Part shown: piece after piece, positions 34,393 through 45,458 of the stretch
How the letters are laid out: the number at the start of each line of letters is the position of its first letter
How positions within the stretch are numbered: position 1 is the stretch's first letter
The notes under the pieces: model-generated
Seen by the model: the letters and a program-made list of their open reading frames with translations, nothing else
The model's database searches: none
What the model was told of the DNA's origin: nothing
Made by a program: the position numbers and the translations under genes
From: Phyllostachys edulis
Lineage: Eukaryota; Streptophyta; Magnoliopsida; Poales; Poaceae
Assembly (NCBI GenBank): GCA_036346405.1
Contig: CM070563.1
Location: forward strand, 21,061,022-21,125,021
Direction: 5' to 3'
Length of the DNA: 64,000 nt

Positions 34393-37300
34393 ATGGCGGC
34401 GGCCTTGGTTGGTCATGACTCAAGGCAGTATTCATGGTGGTGGGTTAGCCATATCAGCCCCAAGAACTCCAAATGGCTCCAAGAAAATCTCAACGGTGGG
34501 CTTTCTGTTCTTTTTAGCTCATGTTTATACATTGCTTTGTGCCCTATGATGGAATTGTCAGCAGCGTTGCATTGAATATTTACCGGTCAAATTAGCAAGG
34601 AGATGAAATTGCTCATGATTTGCATGCAAGCCATTCACACATAAATGGTTTTTCCCCTCTTGGGAAGTTCTGCTTACGTCTTTTGCTGAAAATTTGCATA
34701 GCTGGTATTGGAAAACATACATATTTTTTTATTCGATTTGAGTATGCAGAAGAAATTTCTTGGTAGTTTTTGTAAACAAGGTTGAAGTACTGTTTACGTA
34801 GTAGTGTTTTAATTTCTCTTGAAATTTTGATTCATGAACTTGACACGATCTTCTATTATCGTGTGACTCGTGTCATCTTTTGTTTCTCAATCAATCGAAA
34901 GTAAGTTAAGGTTATATCTTGAACTATTGATCATGCATGTGCATGAGCTTTCCTTTGATGTAAAAACTGAAAGAATCTAAGAGTTCTCTGGAGGAATTAA
35001 ATGTCCTTTCTGTCACGGGCGGGTACTGTTCACACGTGTGAACAGTACGCAGGTACTGTAGCGCCTCGCACTGTTCATGCCGCCCCACGGATGCCTTGGT
35101 GGTTGGAAATAGAGATAAGAATAGTTAGTTTCCTTGTTAGTTGAGTTTACTTCCTTAGAGATGTATTCCATCTAATAGAGATAAATTTCTTTAGAAATAG
35201 AGATTGTTTCTTAGGGATCAAGTCGGGTCGTCCCTATAAAAAAGATAGTATGTATCAATTATCAAGGAAGCAAGAAAGATGAATTAATCTAGTCTCCCTC
35301 CCAAGGTTCTATCATCCCAATCTATAGTCTAATATCTCATCTCACCAAGCTGACGCCGCCCGGTCTTCTTCCTGGCGGTGTTTACCCCGTTATGAACCAA
35401 GGTTCATGACACTTTCCCTTTTAACCAATTGAACTGAAGCACATTTCTTTCTGAAAATAAGAAGTGTATCAAAATCAAACTAATCTAGGATGATGGAATG
35501 ATCTTTCCTAGGTATCCTTCTTAGGGGTCCCAATTTCCATTCTACTGTTTTTCGATGGGGATTGAAATACTTAAATGGTTTCACTGTTTCATAGTTAAAT
35601 TTCTGTTTGATGCTTGCATTTGCACTCTTTATCATCTAGCAATAACCAATGTTGATCTATTTATATACCTTCTTGATAACTATGGTAATCAATGTGAAAA
35701 AAATTGGTTGAAACAAAAGAACTACATCCGTGGTTTATATAGTGTGGTCCTTGAACTAAACAGATCTTGTTTTGTGCAACAGACATGGACACGAAGGTTA
35801 CAGCGATGATCAAACTTCTCAACGAAGATGCTGATTCTTTTGCACGGAGAGCGGAAATGTACTACAAGAAACGCCCAGAGCTAATGAAGCTGGTGGAGGA
35901 GTTCTACCGAGCATACCGTGCATTAGCAGAAAGGTATGATCAGGCCACCGGTGCACTTCGACAGGCCCACAGAACAATTTCTGAAGCATTTCCAAATCAG
36001 ATGCCATCAATATCTGATGAGTCACCCTCTTCTCTGGGCCAAGAAGTGGAACCACATACTCCAGAGATGCCTACTTTCACCCGTGCACCATTTGATTCAG
36101 ATGATCTGCAGAAGGATGGAGTAGGTGTGTCACCACAACAATTCACCTCCAAGAGGAATGGTACACACCCTGAGGAAACCAGTGTATTGTCAAGCCGAAA
36201 AGGTTTAAAGCAGTTCAATGATTTTTCATTGAGCAATGAAAATGCTCCTCGTGCCGGTTTTGATGGAAAAGTACGGAAAGGCCTAAGCTTTGAAAGCCCA
36301 GAAGTTAAAGGGAAAGAGGATATCAGCAACGAGATGGTAAATTTGCAACAAGAGATTTCAAGATTATTAGCTGAGAGCCAGAATATGAAACAACAGATAT
36401 TGTCAGAATCTGAGAGGGCAAACAAAGCCGAGAGTGAGATCCAAAGCCTAAAGGATACAGTCTTGCAATTAAATTCTGAGAAAGACACATCTGTTCTGCA
36501 ATATAATCAGTCCACTGAGCGGTTGCCTACTTTGGAATCTGAGCTCTCTAAGGCACAGGCTGACCTCAAGAAGCTAACTGATGAAGTGGCTACAGAAGTC
36601 CAAAAGCCAAATAGTGCTGAAACATGCAACAATGCAATACTGTCTGAGCTTGAGGCTATGGATCAAAAGGTAAAGATGCAGCAACAAGAACTTGAACAAA
36701 AGCGTAAGGAATTGGAAAGTTTCTATTTAAGCTTCCAGGAGGAACATGAAAAGCGCTTGCAGGCTGAAAGTGCTCTACTTTCTGAGGGGAAGGAGCGTGC
36801 TCAATCTCAGGAAGAAGTACAGAGGTTGATTACAGAGATCAAGATGGCAAATGAAAAGTTGAATGAGTTCAAGCAGACCAAGTTGAATCTTAAGAATGCT
36901 GTTTGTGAGCTGAAGAAGGAAATCGAGAGCCTTACCGAACAAAACCGCTCTTCCGAGCTTCTTATACAAGAACTCCGCGATGAGATAAATTTGCTGAAGG
37001 ATTCAGAGAATGAGCTTCAAAGTGAAATCCAAAGCCTTAGGAGTACCATTTCACAGCTAAACATGGAGAAGGATGCAACTCTATTTCAATACCAACAGTC
37101 TGTCGAAAGAGTATCTCTTCTGGAATCTCAACTCTCGAAGCTACGGTCAGAGCTGGATGAGATTGAACAGAAGGTACAGATGCTGATGCAAGATCTTGAA
37201 CAGAAGAGAGAGGAAGTGGACAGTGTCCATGCCCAGCTGCAAGATGAATTCCATAGGCGCACACAAACCGAAGCAGCTCTTCTCACGGCAGAGAGTCTGC

Positions 37301-40300
37301 ATTCCCAGTTGCAAGAAGAAGTGGAAAAGCTGACACAAGATCTTGACAGCTCAACTAAGAAACTGAGCGAGTTGGAAAATGGCAAGTTAGATCTGGTCTC
37401 CAGAAGGATGCAGCACTTTTTCAACAACAGTGGTCTTCGGAGAAAGTATCTGATTTGGAGTTACAACTCTCAGAGACACAGTTTGAACTGGAGAAGTCTG
37501 AACAGAAAATGCAGTTACTGGAGCTAGAAATTGCACAGAAGAGTGAAAGTGTGGACAGCCTGAAGTTGAGTTTGAAAGATGAATCTGAGAAGAGGGTGCA
37601 AGCTGAAACATCAGTCGTGTCAATGGAGAATATGTATTTTCAGTCTCAGGAAGAAGTGAGTAGGTTGCATCTAGAGATCGAGAAGCTGAATGGCAAGTTG
37701 AATGAGTTGGAGAACTTATCATCGGAATTTAAGAACATCATCTTACTTCTAAATTCCGAGAAAGATGATATCCTTCTTAAGAACCAGCAGTCCTCGGTGA
37801 GAGTATCCGATCTGGAATTTGATGTCTCAAAGTTGCAGGCTGAACTGGTGAAGGTTGAAGGGAAAGTACAGATTCTGGAGCAGGAACTCAAAAATAAGAA
37901 AGAAGAAGTGGATAGCCTCCAAATTAGCCTGCAAGATGAAGCCCAGAAGCACATTGAAGGTGAAGCAGCTCTTCTCTCAATGACAAATCTTCACTCTGAG
38001 TCTCAGGAGGAAGTGAACAGGTTGGCCCTGCAGATTGAGAATTTGACAGGGAAGTTAAGTGATGCAGAGAACAGTAAGGTGGATCTTGAGAACATTGTAA
38101 CCAAGCATACAGAGGACATCCATATCCTTCATGAACAGAATCTTTCTACTGAGCTTATGATAAAAAACCTTCATCGTGAACTGGATGCATTGAAGGAATT
38201 GAATGTGAAACTTGAAACTGATGTGGGGTTACATATAGGTGAAAAGGAATCACTTCAGAGAGACTTTGCTTGTCAAAGAGAAGAGAAGAAAAATCTAGAG
38301 GGTATACGCCATGCTCTGGTTGATGAGATGGACGCTCTAAAAAGCAGCGCAGCAACAAATCAGAAGTTAATTGAGTTATTGCAGATTATGAACTTAAAAC
38401 TGAAGGAAGTATGTGCAAAGAATGAGGTAGAAAAGGCACTTCTCTCAGAAAAGGTTCAAGAGGTGGAGAAGCTATCTGAAGAATATTCACTCTTGGATAA
38501 CTCACTTTCAGATGCAAATGCCGAAATGGATGCACTGAGGGAGAAGGTGAAAGTATTAGAGGCTTCAGAAAGCTCTCTGAAGGATGTAGTTTCCTCTCAT
38601 GTTTCCGAAAAGGCTGTTCTTTCATCAGAGCTAGAGACCCTTGGTAAAATTTTTGCTGAAATTTCAGAGAAGAATTCTATCTTGGATATCTCATTATCTA
38701 ATATGAAAGCTGAGCTTGAAGAATTGAGAACAAAGCTTAAAGATTCTGAAGAAACCTGTCAGGATCACCTTGCGAATAACTCAGCTCTTTCTGCCGAAAA
38801 GAACAATGTATTCTCTCAGGTAATTACTGAAGTAAACCTACAAACTCAACTTCCTACTGTAGTAGAAATTGATATTGTTATATCAATGAAAATTTTGATA
38901 AATTGTTCTTATGTATTTTTAAAAAACTTTAAACATTGTTTGTACCTAACATTTTGAGTAACTTTTGTCTTTCAGCTCGAGAACATTACAGTGGTTATGA
39001 AAGCCCTGGAAGGTAAGCATGCCGATCTGGAAGACAAGCACTCCTCTTTATCAGGAGAGAAGGATCTTGCATATGAACAAATAAGGGAACTGCAGGGTCA
39101 GTTGAGAATAAATAATAAGGAGTATGAAGCTGCTGCGAAGTCACATCAAATGCAAGTAAACAGCTTTGAGGAGCATATTTCTTCTCTGCAAGAGAAAAGA
39201 CATTACATGGATGGGATGCTTGAACAGGAAGAGCAAAAAAACATGAGTTCTTCTATCAGTGTAGTGATCTTGGAGAACAGTTTGGCTGATGTGAAAGACA
39301 AGAACGTTGCTCTTTTCAGTGAATGCCAAAAGTATGCAGAGGCAAATCATAACACAGAGATGTTAATTTTACAACTGAAGGATGAAGTCAGATATCATGA
39401 AGAGGAGAGGAAAACATTGCTAACGCATACTCTGAAACTTAGAGAAGGGATTTCACAACACATGAAGGTCCTTAATATCTACAATGATTTAGGCCCTGCT
39501 AATATAGCTCAGGACGAAATTCTTTTGAAGACTGTTTCAGATGAAACCTTCAATATTCTGAAACTTAAAGAGGAAAGTGAAGATGCTAATAGGCTCATGT
39601 ACACTGAGCTCGTGGTTCTTGCAACAGTTCTGTTGCAAGTAGGAACAGAGCTCAGAGATCTGCACTTGCAGAAGTGTGCCCTTGAGAAAGAGGTGGAAAG
39701 TGGGGCAGCAGATATGCTTTGTTTGCAAAATAACAATCAACATATTTTGGAATGCAATGAACAGCTGAGGCAAGAGTTAAAGAAAGGCAGTGAAAGGGAA
39801 GAGCTTTTGAAAACTGAATTATTGGTTTTACAAGAGAAGCTATCTTGCTTGAGTGAGTCCTACCAGGCTTCACGAGATGAAATTGCTAACCTGAGTGAGA
39901 AAAATGAGTCATTGTCTAAGGAATACCAGTCTTTGATTGAGAAGTATAATGCCTTGGAGGATGAGAATGGCACTTTTCTTGCAGAGTGCATGAGGCTCGA
40001 GCACTTGTCTTTGTTCTTGAGAGGCCATAATAATGAGGTAGCATCTGCATTGGTATCTCTTACCGATGAGATGGCTTTACTGAGTTTAATTAAGGGTGAA
40101 CTTGATTGTGAAGTCAAGGTGCTGAGCAGAAGAGCTACAATGCTTGAATCGGAAAATAATCACCTCAAGGAGTATTTTGTTTACTTGGTAGAGATTCTCA
40201 GGACTCGGTTAGTCCTTTCGGAGTTTGATTTGAACACCAGTAAAAGTGTCTGCCAGGAATTGGCCATTGAATTTGAGAGTCTAATGGCACAGCTGTTGCA

Positions 40301-42386
40301 GAAAGATGATGAGCTACTGGAAACAGAAGAGAGGGTTCAATTCTTGCAAGAAAAGAACCGGGAATTATGTGGAGTTGTCGGGGCTCTTCAGGTAGCCATT
40401 GAAGGGGCTAAAGTGGTGAAAGGAGAACTTGAGAATAAAATTGCAGCGCTGACTGAGGAGGGTACTACCAAGGATGATGAAATTTTGCTTCTTCGCCGAG
40501 CAAATGAGACACTGCAAGTGGAGGCTAACATTCTAAAAGACAAGGAAGATAGTTTGACTTCCGTACATGAGATCATGTCAAAAGAGGTTGAGCAACAGGA
40601 AATGGAATTTGTTCTGCTGATGTGTGATGCAATAACCTCTTCAGTGAATGCTGCAGTCTATGAAGAAAAAGCACTCAATCTTATGATGGAGGGCAAAACA
40701 ATGGAGATTAGGGCAATAGCCCAAAAGGTGTTGCTAATGAAGGAAATCTCCTCACGAGATGCTCATATTGAGGATCTGCAAAAAAAGGTAACCGGCATGC
40801 AGGAAGAAAATGCAGAATTGAAGGCCGAGTTGAGCACACATCTAGCACTCGTAGCATCTTTGTCTGATCATGTCAATGTGCTGGAAGAACACACTCTTTC
40901 TCTGTCAAAGCCCTATAGCACAGAAGGCAAAGAGGTAAGCTTCTTCATTCATCCTTGATGACTAGTCATTCTTTTCCATTTTTTCTTGTAATTGCAGCAC
41001 TACCATTCTTACATTGAAGCAATTTAACCACCATTTAACTTTATTACTAGTGTAATGATCAATGGCGATGTTAATATTTTTCTGCTGCTCATCCTCCTAG
41101 CGTCTTATGTTATTAGCTGGATCTATCTACTATAGTTTCATGCACAACATGGAAATGACACTATCATGTACTTCCATCCATAATGCATACGAGGAACTAG
41201 TGGTCTTTTTTCCCCCTGTTTTGCAACTTATCTTCTATCTTCATAGGAAGTTGTGTGGGTACCTTGTATGCAAGAGGGCAACCATGAGCCAGAATCTCAC
41301 CGCTCCCCAGAAGGAACTCCAGAGTTACAGCGGTTAATTGCAAGAATAGAAGCACTTCAAGTGGTTATATTAATTGCCAAAGACCATCAAGATCAGGAGT
41401 CAACTGAGTCTGCTGCTAAGTTGGCAGCAGCAAATATAGAAATTCAAGAGCTTAAAGCAAAAGGTGGCTCACGCATGGAGGCATCGGAAATATATTCTGA
41501 CAATGAGAAGCAAAAAGATGCTGAGGGTTTCAAAGGGAAGCAGGTCCAGATGATGAAGGATATTGAACTTGATCAAATATCTACTTGTCCATCATATGGG
41601 ACTGGAGCTGCCCTCTACCCACTTGGCAATGGTGCAAATGCTGAGCTGGATGATGAGATGCTTCAACTGTGGGAGGCTGCCGAGAGGAACTGCAAGAACC
41701 AAACAGCCAAGTCCTCGTCATCTGAGCACGATATACAAGCGGTTGACGAGGTGAAGAGTGAGTACCCTTCCTCTGAGCTAGCAAGGCGAAGAGACATCAG
41801 AATCAATAAGCTGGAGATGTCAACGGCATCTGTAGAGCCTCACGAAGTATGGAGCAAGAATGTACTCGAGAGGCTCACTTCTGATGCTCAGAGGCTGCTG
41901 AGCATCCAAGCGAGCATCGAGGAGTTGAAGCGGAAAATGGGGGCCCCATCAAAGGGCAAGTCCCCTATGAATTCTGAATACAACAGTGTCAGCGCTCAGC
42001 TGCTTGAGACCGAGGGATATGTCTTGGAACAGATCAATTTCAACAACAAATTGACAAAGAAGGCTGAGAATTATCCTGCACTGTCAGATAGTATGAATGC
42101 TGAGCGAGAAGGGTCCTCCAGTAGGAGGAAAATCTCCGAGCAGGTTCAGAAAGGGTCAGAAAATGTGGCGAGATTGGAATTGGAACTTCAGAAGATACAG
42201 TATTTCTTGCTGAAGCTTGAGGAGGAGCATGAGTACAGAAGGCTTAAAGTTTCTGATAAGCGCACTCGAGTGCTTCTGAGGGATTATCTGTACGGAAGGA
42301 AGGACAACCGTAGTGGCGGGCAGAAGAAAAAGAAGAGGGTGCCCCTCTGTGGTTGTGTTCGTCCTAAATTGAGAACTGAGACTTAA
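34393..42386 (+). CDS. NET1: NETWORKED 1-type (KIP1-like) actin-binding coiled-coil protein, with one frame break
   Basis: Proteins of this plant-specific family bind F-actin through an N-terminal NAB domain and tether it to membranes. Exons by GT-AG borders: 34393-34495, 35783-38819, 38976-40934 and 41247-42386. The NAB domain spans roughly residues 13-105 and is split by intron 1: YSWWWVSHISPKNSKWLQ, then MDTKVTAMIKLLNEDADSF and KRPELMKLVEEFYRAYRALA. About 1,700 residues of heptad-rich coiled coil follow, including a repeating unit of about 116 residues. The C-terminus carries DDEMLQLWEAAE, IQASIEELKRKM, TRVLLRDYLYG and a Lys-rich end VPLCGCVRP. The summed exons encode about 2,080 residues, usual for NET1 proteins. 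One frameshift at about 37380-37405 shifts the frame within exon 2; everything else joins in frame. It may be a real lesion or a sequence error. Confidence 0.88.
35011..35411 (+). mobile_element. Small solo LTR in intron 1 of the NET1-type gene
   Basis: It begins TGTCACGGGCGGGTACTG and ends GGTTCATGACA, flanked by a perfect target duplication CTTTC (35006-35010 and 35412-35416). A TATA-like CTATAAAAAA lies at 35234-35243. The size (401 bp) and TGTCA...TGACA ends fit a Ty1/copia-like or TRIM solo LTR in the same orientation as the host gene. The intron (34496-35782) keeps good borders around it. Confidence 0.88.
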
Positions 42387-42480
42387 CCATTTTGCTCTGG
42401 CGGCAGCAAGAAATTAAAAGGAAATGAGATGTCAGCCCCAAGAGGCTGGCAAGTCAAAGCAAGTGATGTTCTTAGGACCC

Positions 42481-42568
42481 CCATTCAGAACAAGCTTATG
42501 TATCTAAAATTTTGGCTTTCGACCACCATTCAGCACAAGCTTATGTATCTAAAATTTTGGCTTTCCTC
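42481..42568. repeat. 45-bp tandem duplication in the NET1 3' UTR
   Basis: Two copies begin at 42481 and 42526, each running CCATTCAGAACAAGCTTATG (the second with GC for GA) through AAAATTTTGGCTTTC. They lie about 95 bp after the stop codon, probably within the 3' UTR. Confidence 0.88.
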
Positions 42569-42933
42569 TTTAAATGAAGCCATCTTAGCTAGTTCAATGT
42601 GTTAAATCTTAGGTAGCAATATGATATATCAAGGCATTTTATTTCCTCGTATGCTGCATTTGGATGGTTTCTGCAATGGATTTTGCTTCAGGGCTCAGGT
42701 TACAAAAGTGGATCATTTGAGAAGCGCTATTCCCATTTCCTTTTGATTATTTTAAAGATACAGTTTCATGTAATGTGGTTGTTATGCAGTAGTCCAAATG
42801 CCAATGCCAGAACTGTTGCGTCTTGTGTGTTCGTGAGGAGCAACAACTGAACAAAACGCTGTTCTTTGTTGTTTCTGGGGTGTCAAAAGACATCTTGTTT
42901 TTTTTATTTAAAAAAAGGTTTCAAGCCCGTATC

Positions 42934-45442
42934 TATAGCACCCCGCATATTGAAGATGTGGTACTATATGGAACATCATAGCAAGAAATAAATAATAACA
43001 CAAGATATAAAATCCAAGTAATTTAAAACTTTAATATTGCGAAATAGTTCAATAGTAACAATGTTACCCACGGAAACAAATGGAATTAAAATCACAAATG
43101 AAAAAACTAAAGGCAACGCCATGGTGCTAGGAAGAACGTGTCACCCATGACCCTAATGCTCACATAGAAGCTACTCAACTGACTTTTTACCTGAAACGGA
43201 AAGAACTTTGGAAGAAAATCTTAGCAAGTATACCAAACAACAACAAGGGTAAATAAATGTAATGGAAACAAATAATAGTCACAGGATGTTCTAGGCAGGA
43301 ATTTTTTTTATTAATTAATCCTTTTTTAATTTTATTTTAAAGTTAACCTCCGGCGCACTTTATTTCCAATTCTGACCCCTTTGATCACGCCACGAATGGT
43401 GGCGTGACAAAACAACGCTGTTACGCCCGTATCTGGGGCAAACTCTTGTCACGCCACTACTCGTGGCGTGACAGTGTTGTTTGGTCACGCCAAGACCAGT
43501 AGCGTGACCAAAAGTGCTATTTTGGGGACTTATCCCATAGCGTGACAGTATTGTTTTGTCATGCCACGGATGGTGGCGTGACCAAATGGGTCAGATTTGG
43601 AAATAAAGTGCGTCGGGGGTTAACTTTAAAATAAAAAACTAAAAAAAGGTTAAATAATAAAAAAAAGTTCTCCAGGCAGCCACACACAAATGTGACTACG
43701 GTACGAAGATAAAAGAAGGAATATGATCTAATGGGGAATAAGATTGTAACCTGTAATAACGGAAATGTGGAATAGTGAAATGAGAGTAATGATAAAGTAT
43801 TCACGTTAATCAATGAGAAAGCAAGTATGCTACCGAATTAATCATTCACATACCAAGTAATACGAAAATAGTAAGACACCCGCATCGACTGTATACTTGT
43901 GGCTGGATGTTATTATCTTAACAATGGAATTGCATAGCCCCTGTATGTTGTTGAGTGGTAGGTGGTGTACCCATATATGTGACACCATATATGTATTTAA
44001 AAAGTATATGGAACTGTATATATAGAACATGGAAGAGTAATTGATATTTGATTAGCAAATATGTTAATTGAACCACAGAGATGGAAAATAGATACACTGA
44101 AGGTCAACTAGTGAGCAGTAATTGATAGGGATATGTTATTGTGGATTCAGCATAAAGCGGTTATAGAAAGATGCAAATATAATCAACTCATGCACGTTGA
44201 TATTTAGATTAACTATATGAAGTTAACGACCCAGGTAATTACCAACCACCAAGCAAGAGCTTATGATCCAATGCATTCCATCATATTCACTACAGTGTAA
44301 TCATGGCATAGGCAACTGGTGAGGTCATCATTATATTTACAGAAGGCAACCACGTCTAATCCAAATCAAACAATTACAACACTCCTGTTATTTACTTGCG
44401 TTTCCAAAATCCCAGTATTGCTACCATCCACATGATTACCACCTGATAGTGACTGACATTTATTAAATCAGATCTAACCCAATAATTAACCATCCATTAA
44501 TTGACTACAACCAGCCGAGGGTAATTATGCCACGGAACACAGGGAACATGTCAACAACACTAATCAACAGATGAAGGATTAACAGTGCTAATTGATTGAT
44601 TAAGCGAGATGAGTGGTAATTGGCAGAAGGTGATTATTGGAGAAACGGTTGCCGCGAGGTAACTTGCCCGCAAGTTCAACAGCACGGCCACAGGAAGGAT
44701 CAGAAATGTGAAGGCGTCCAATGTTCTCTTCTGTTCCCATGTGTGAACCTCTATACACATATGGCAAGGGGATTAGGGTTGGAATTAATAAGGATTGACA
44801 TATTTGCGACACATGTTGGGCCACGTGTCATTGAGACATTGAGTAGCATTTTAACAATTGCACATGAACTTAATAACACATCCTCAATAATCCCAATTAA
44901 GAATAAGAACAAAAAGGAAGCATGCAGGAAGAGCCATCCATTCGGCACTTGGGCCTTTGAGTGGCTCGGCTGTCTCCATGCATGCGGCTGCCTTTGCCGC
45001 ACACGCTCGGTGAGGACACGACGGCGGCCGGCCGGCGGCGAGCACAACCGACAGCGGCACGACCACGCGACGATGGCACAGTCTCGCAGTGACGACGCGA
45101 CCATGCGATGACGGCGCGGCCTCGTAGCGACGGAGTGCTCGCGGTGTCCGTGTGGGAGACGAAGCAGGCCGAGCGGCGACGGCGCAGGGAGACGCGGCGG
45201 CACACCCATGGCGCGATGCCTTGACTGCTGGTGGCGGCGGCGCCCCTAAGAGCCCTAGATGGGTTTTGGAGGGAGGTAAAGAGAGGCATTCTTTACCTTT
45301 TGAAAAAAAATTGCGTGGTAGAAATTTCGGAATTCTGTAGATGGGGAGAATATATAGGCAAATGTTAGATCCGAAATTTCTGGGATTTTTGTTGGGATAA
45401 TTCCTTTGCATTTTCGGATTTTGAGAAATTGAGGGTGTTACA
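42934..45442 (-). mobile_element. Solo LTR (2.5 kb) with a nested MITE
   Basis: On the minus strand it begins TGTAACACCCTCAATTTC (from 45442) and ends GGGGTGCTATA (expected ...CA, with one mutation). A perfect target duplication GTATC lies at 42929-42933 and 45443-45447. A TATA-like CTATATATTC at 45349-45358 (minus strand) lies in the expected promoter part. No coding domain adjoins it. The open frames at 44884-45504 lie in the transcribed GC-rich region and are not recognised proteins. Confidence 0.82.
43299..43671. mobile_element. MULE-type foldback MITE
   Basis: Inverted terminal repeats of about 90 bp (left GAATTTTTTTTATTAATTAA through CCAATTCTGACCC, right its near complement). Flanking 9-mers TCTAGGCAG (43290-43298) and TCCAGGCAG (43672-43680) differ by one base. 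The core holds several TCACGCCA...TGGCGTGA inverted motifs. It is nested in the solo LTR 42934-45442. Confidence 0.78.
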
Positions 45443-45458
45443 GTATCTATCTGTGAGA

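Noticed and set aside
37455..38957. A second, separate gene downstream of the first NET1 open block
   Set aside because: It continues the same coiled-coil repeats, splices in frame to the later exons and has no promoter or start of its own. One gene with a frame break is simpler.
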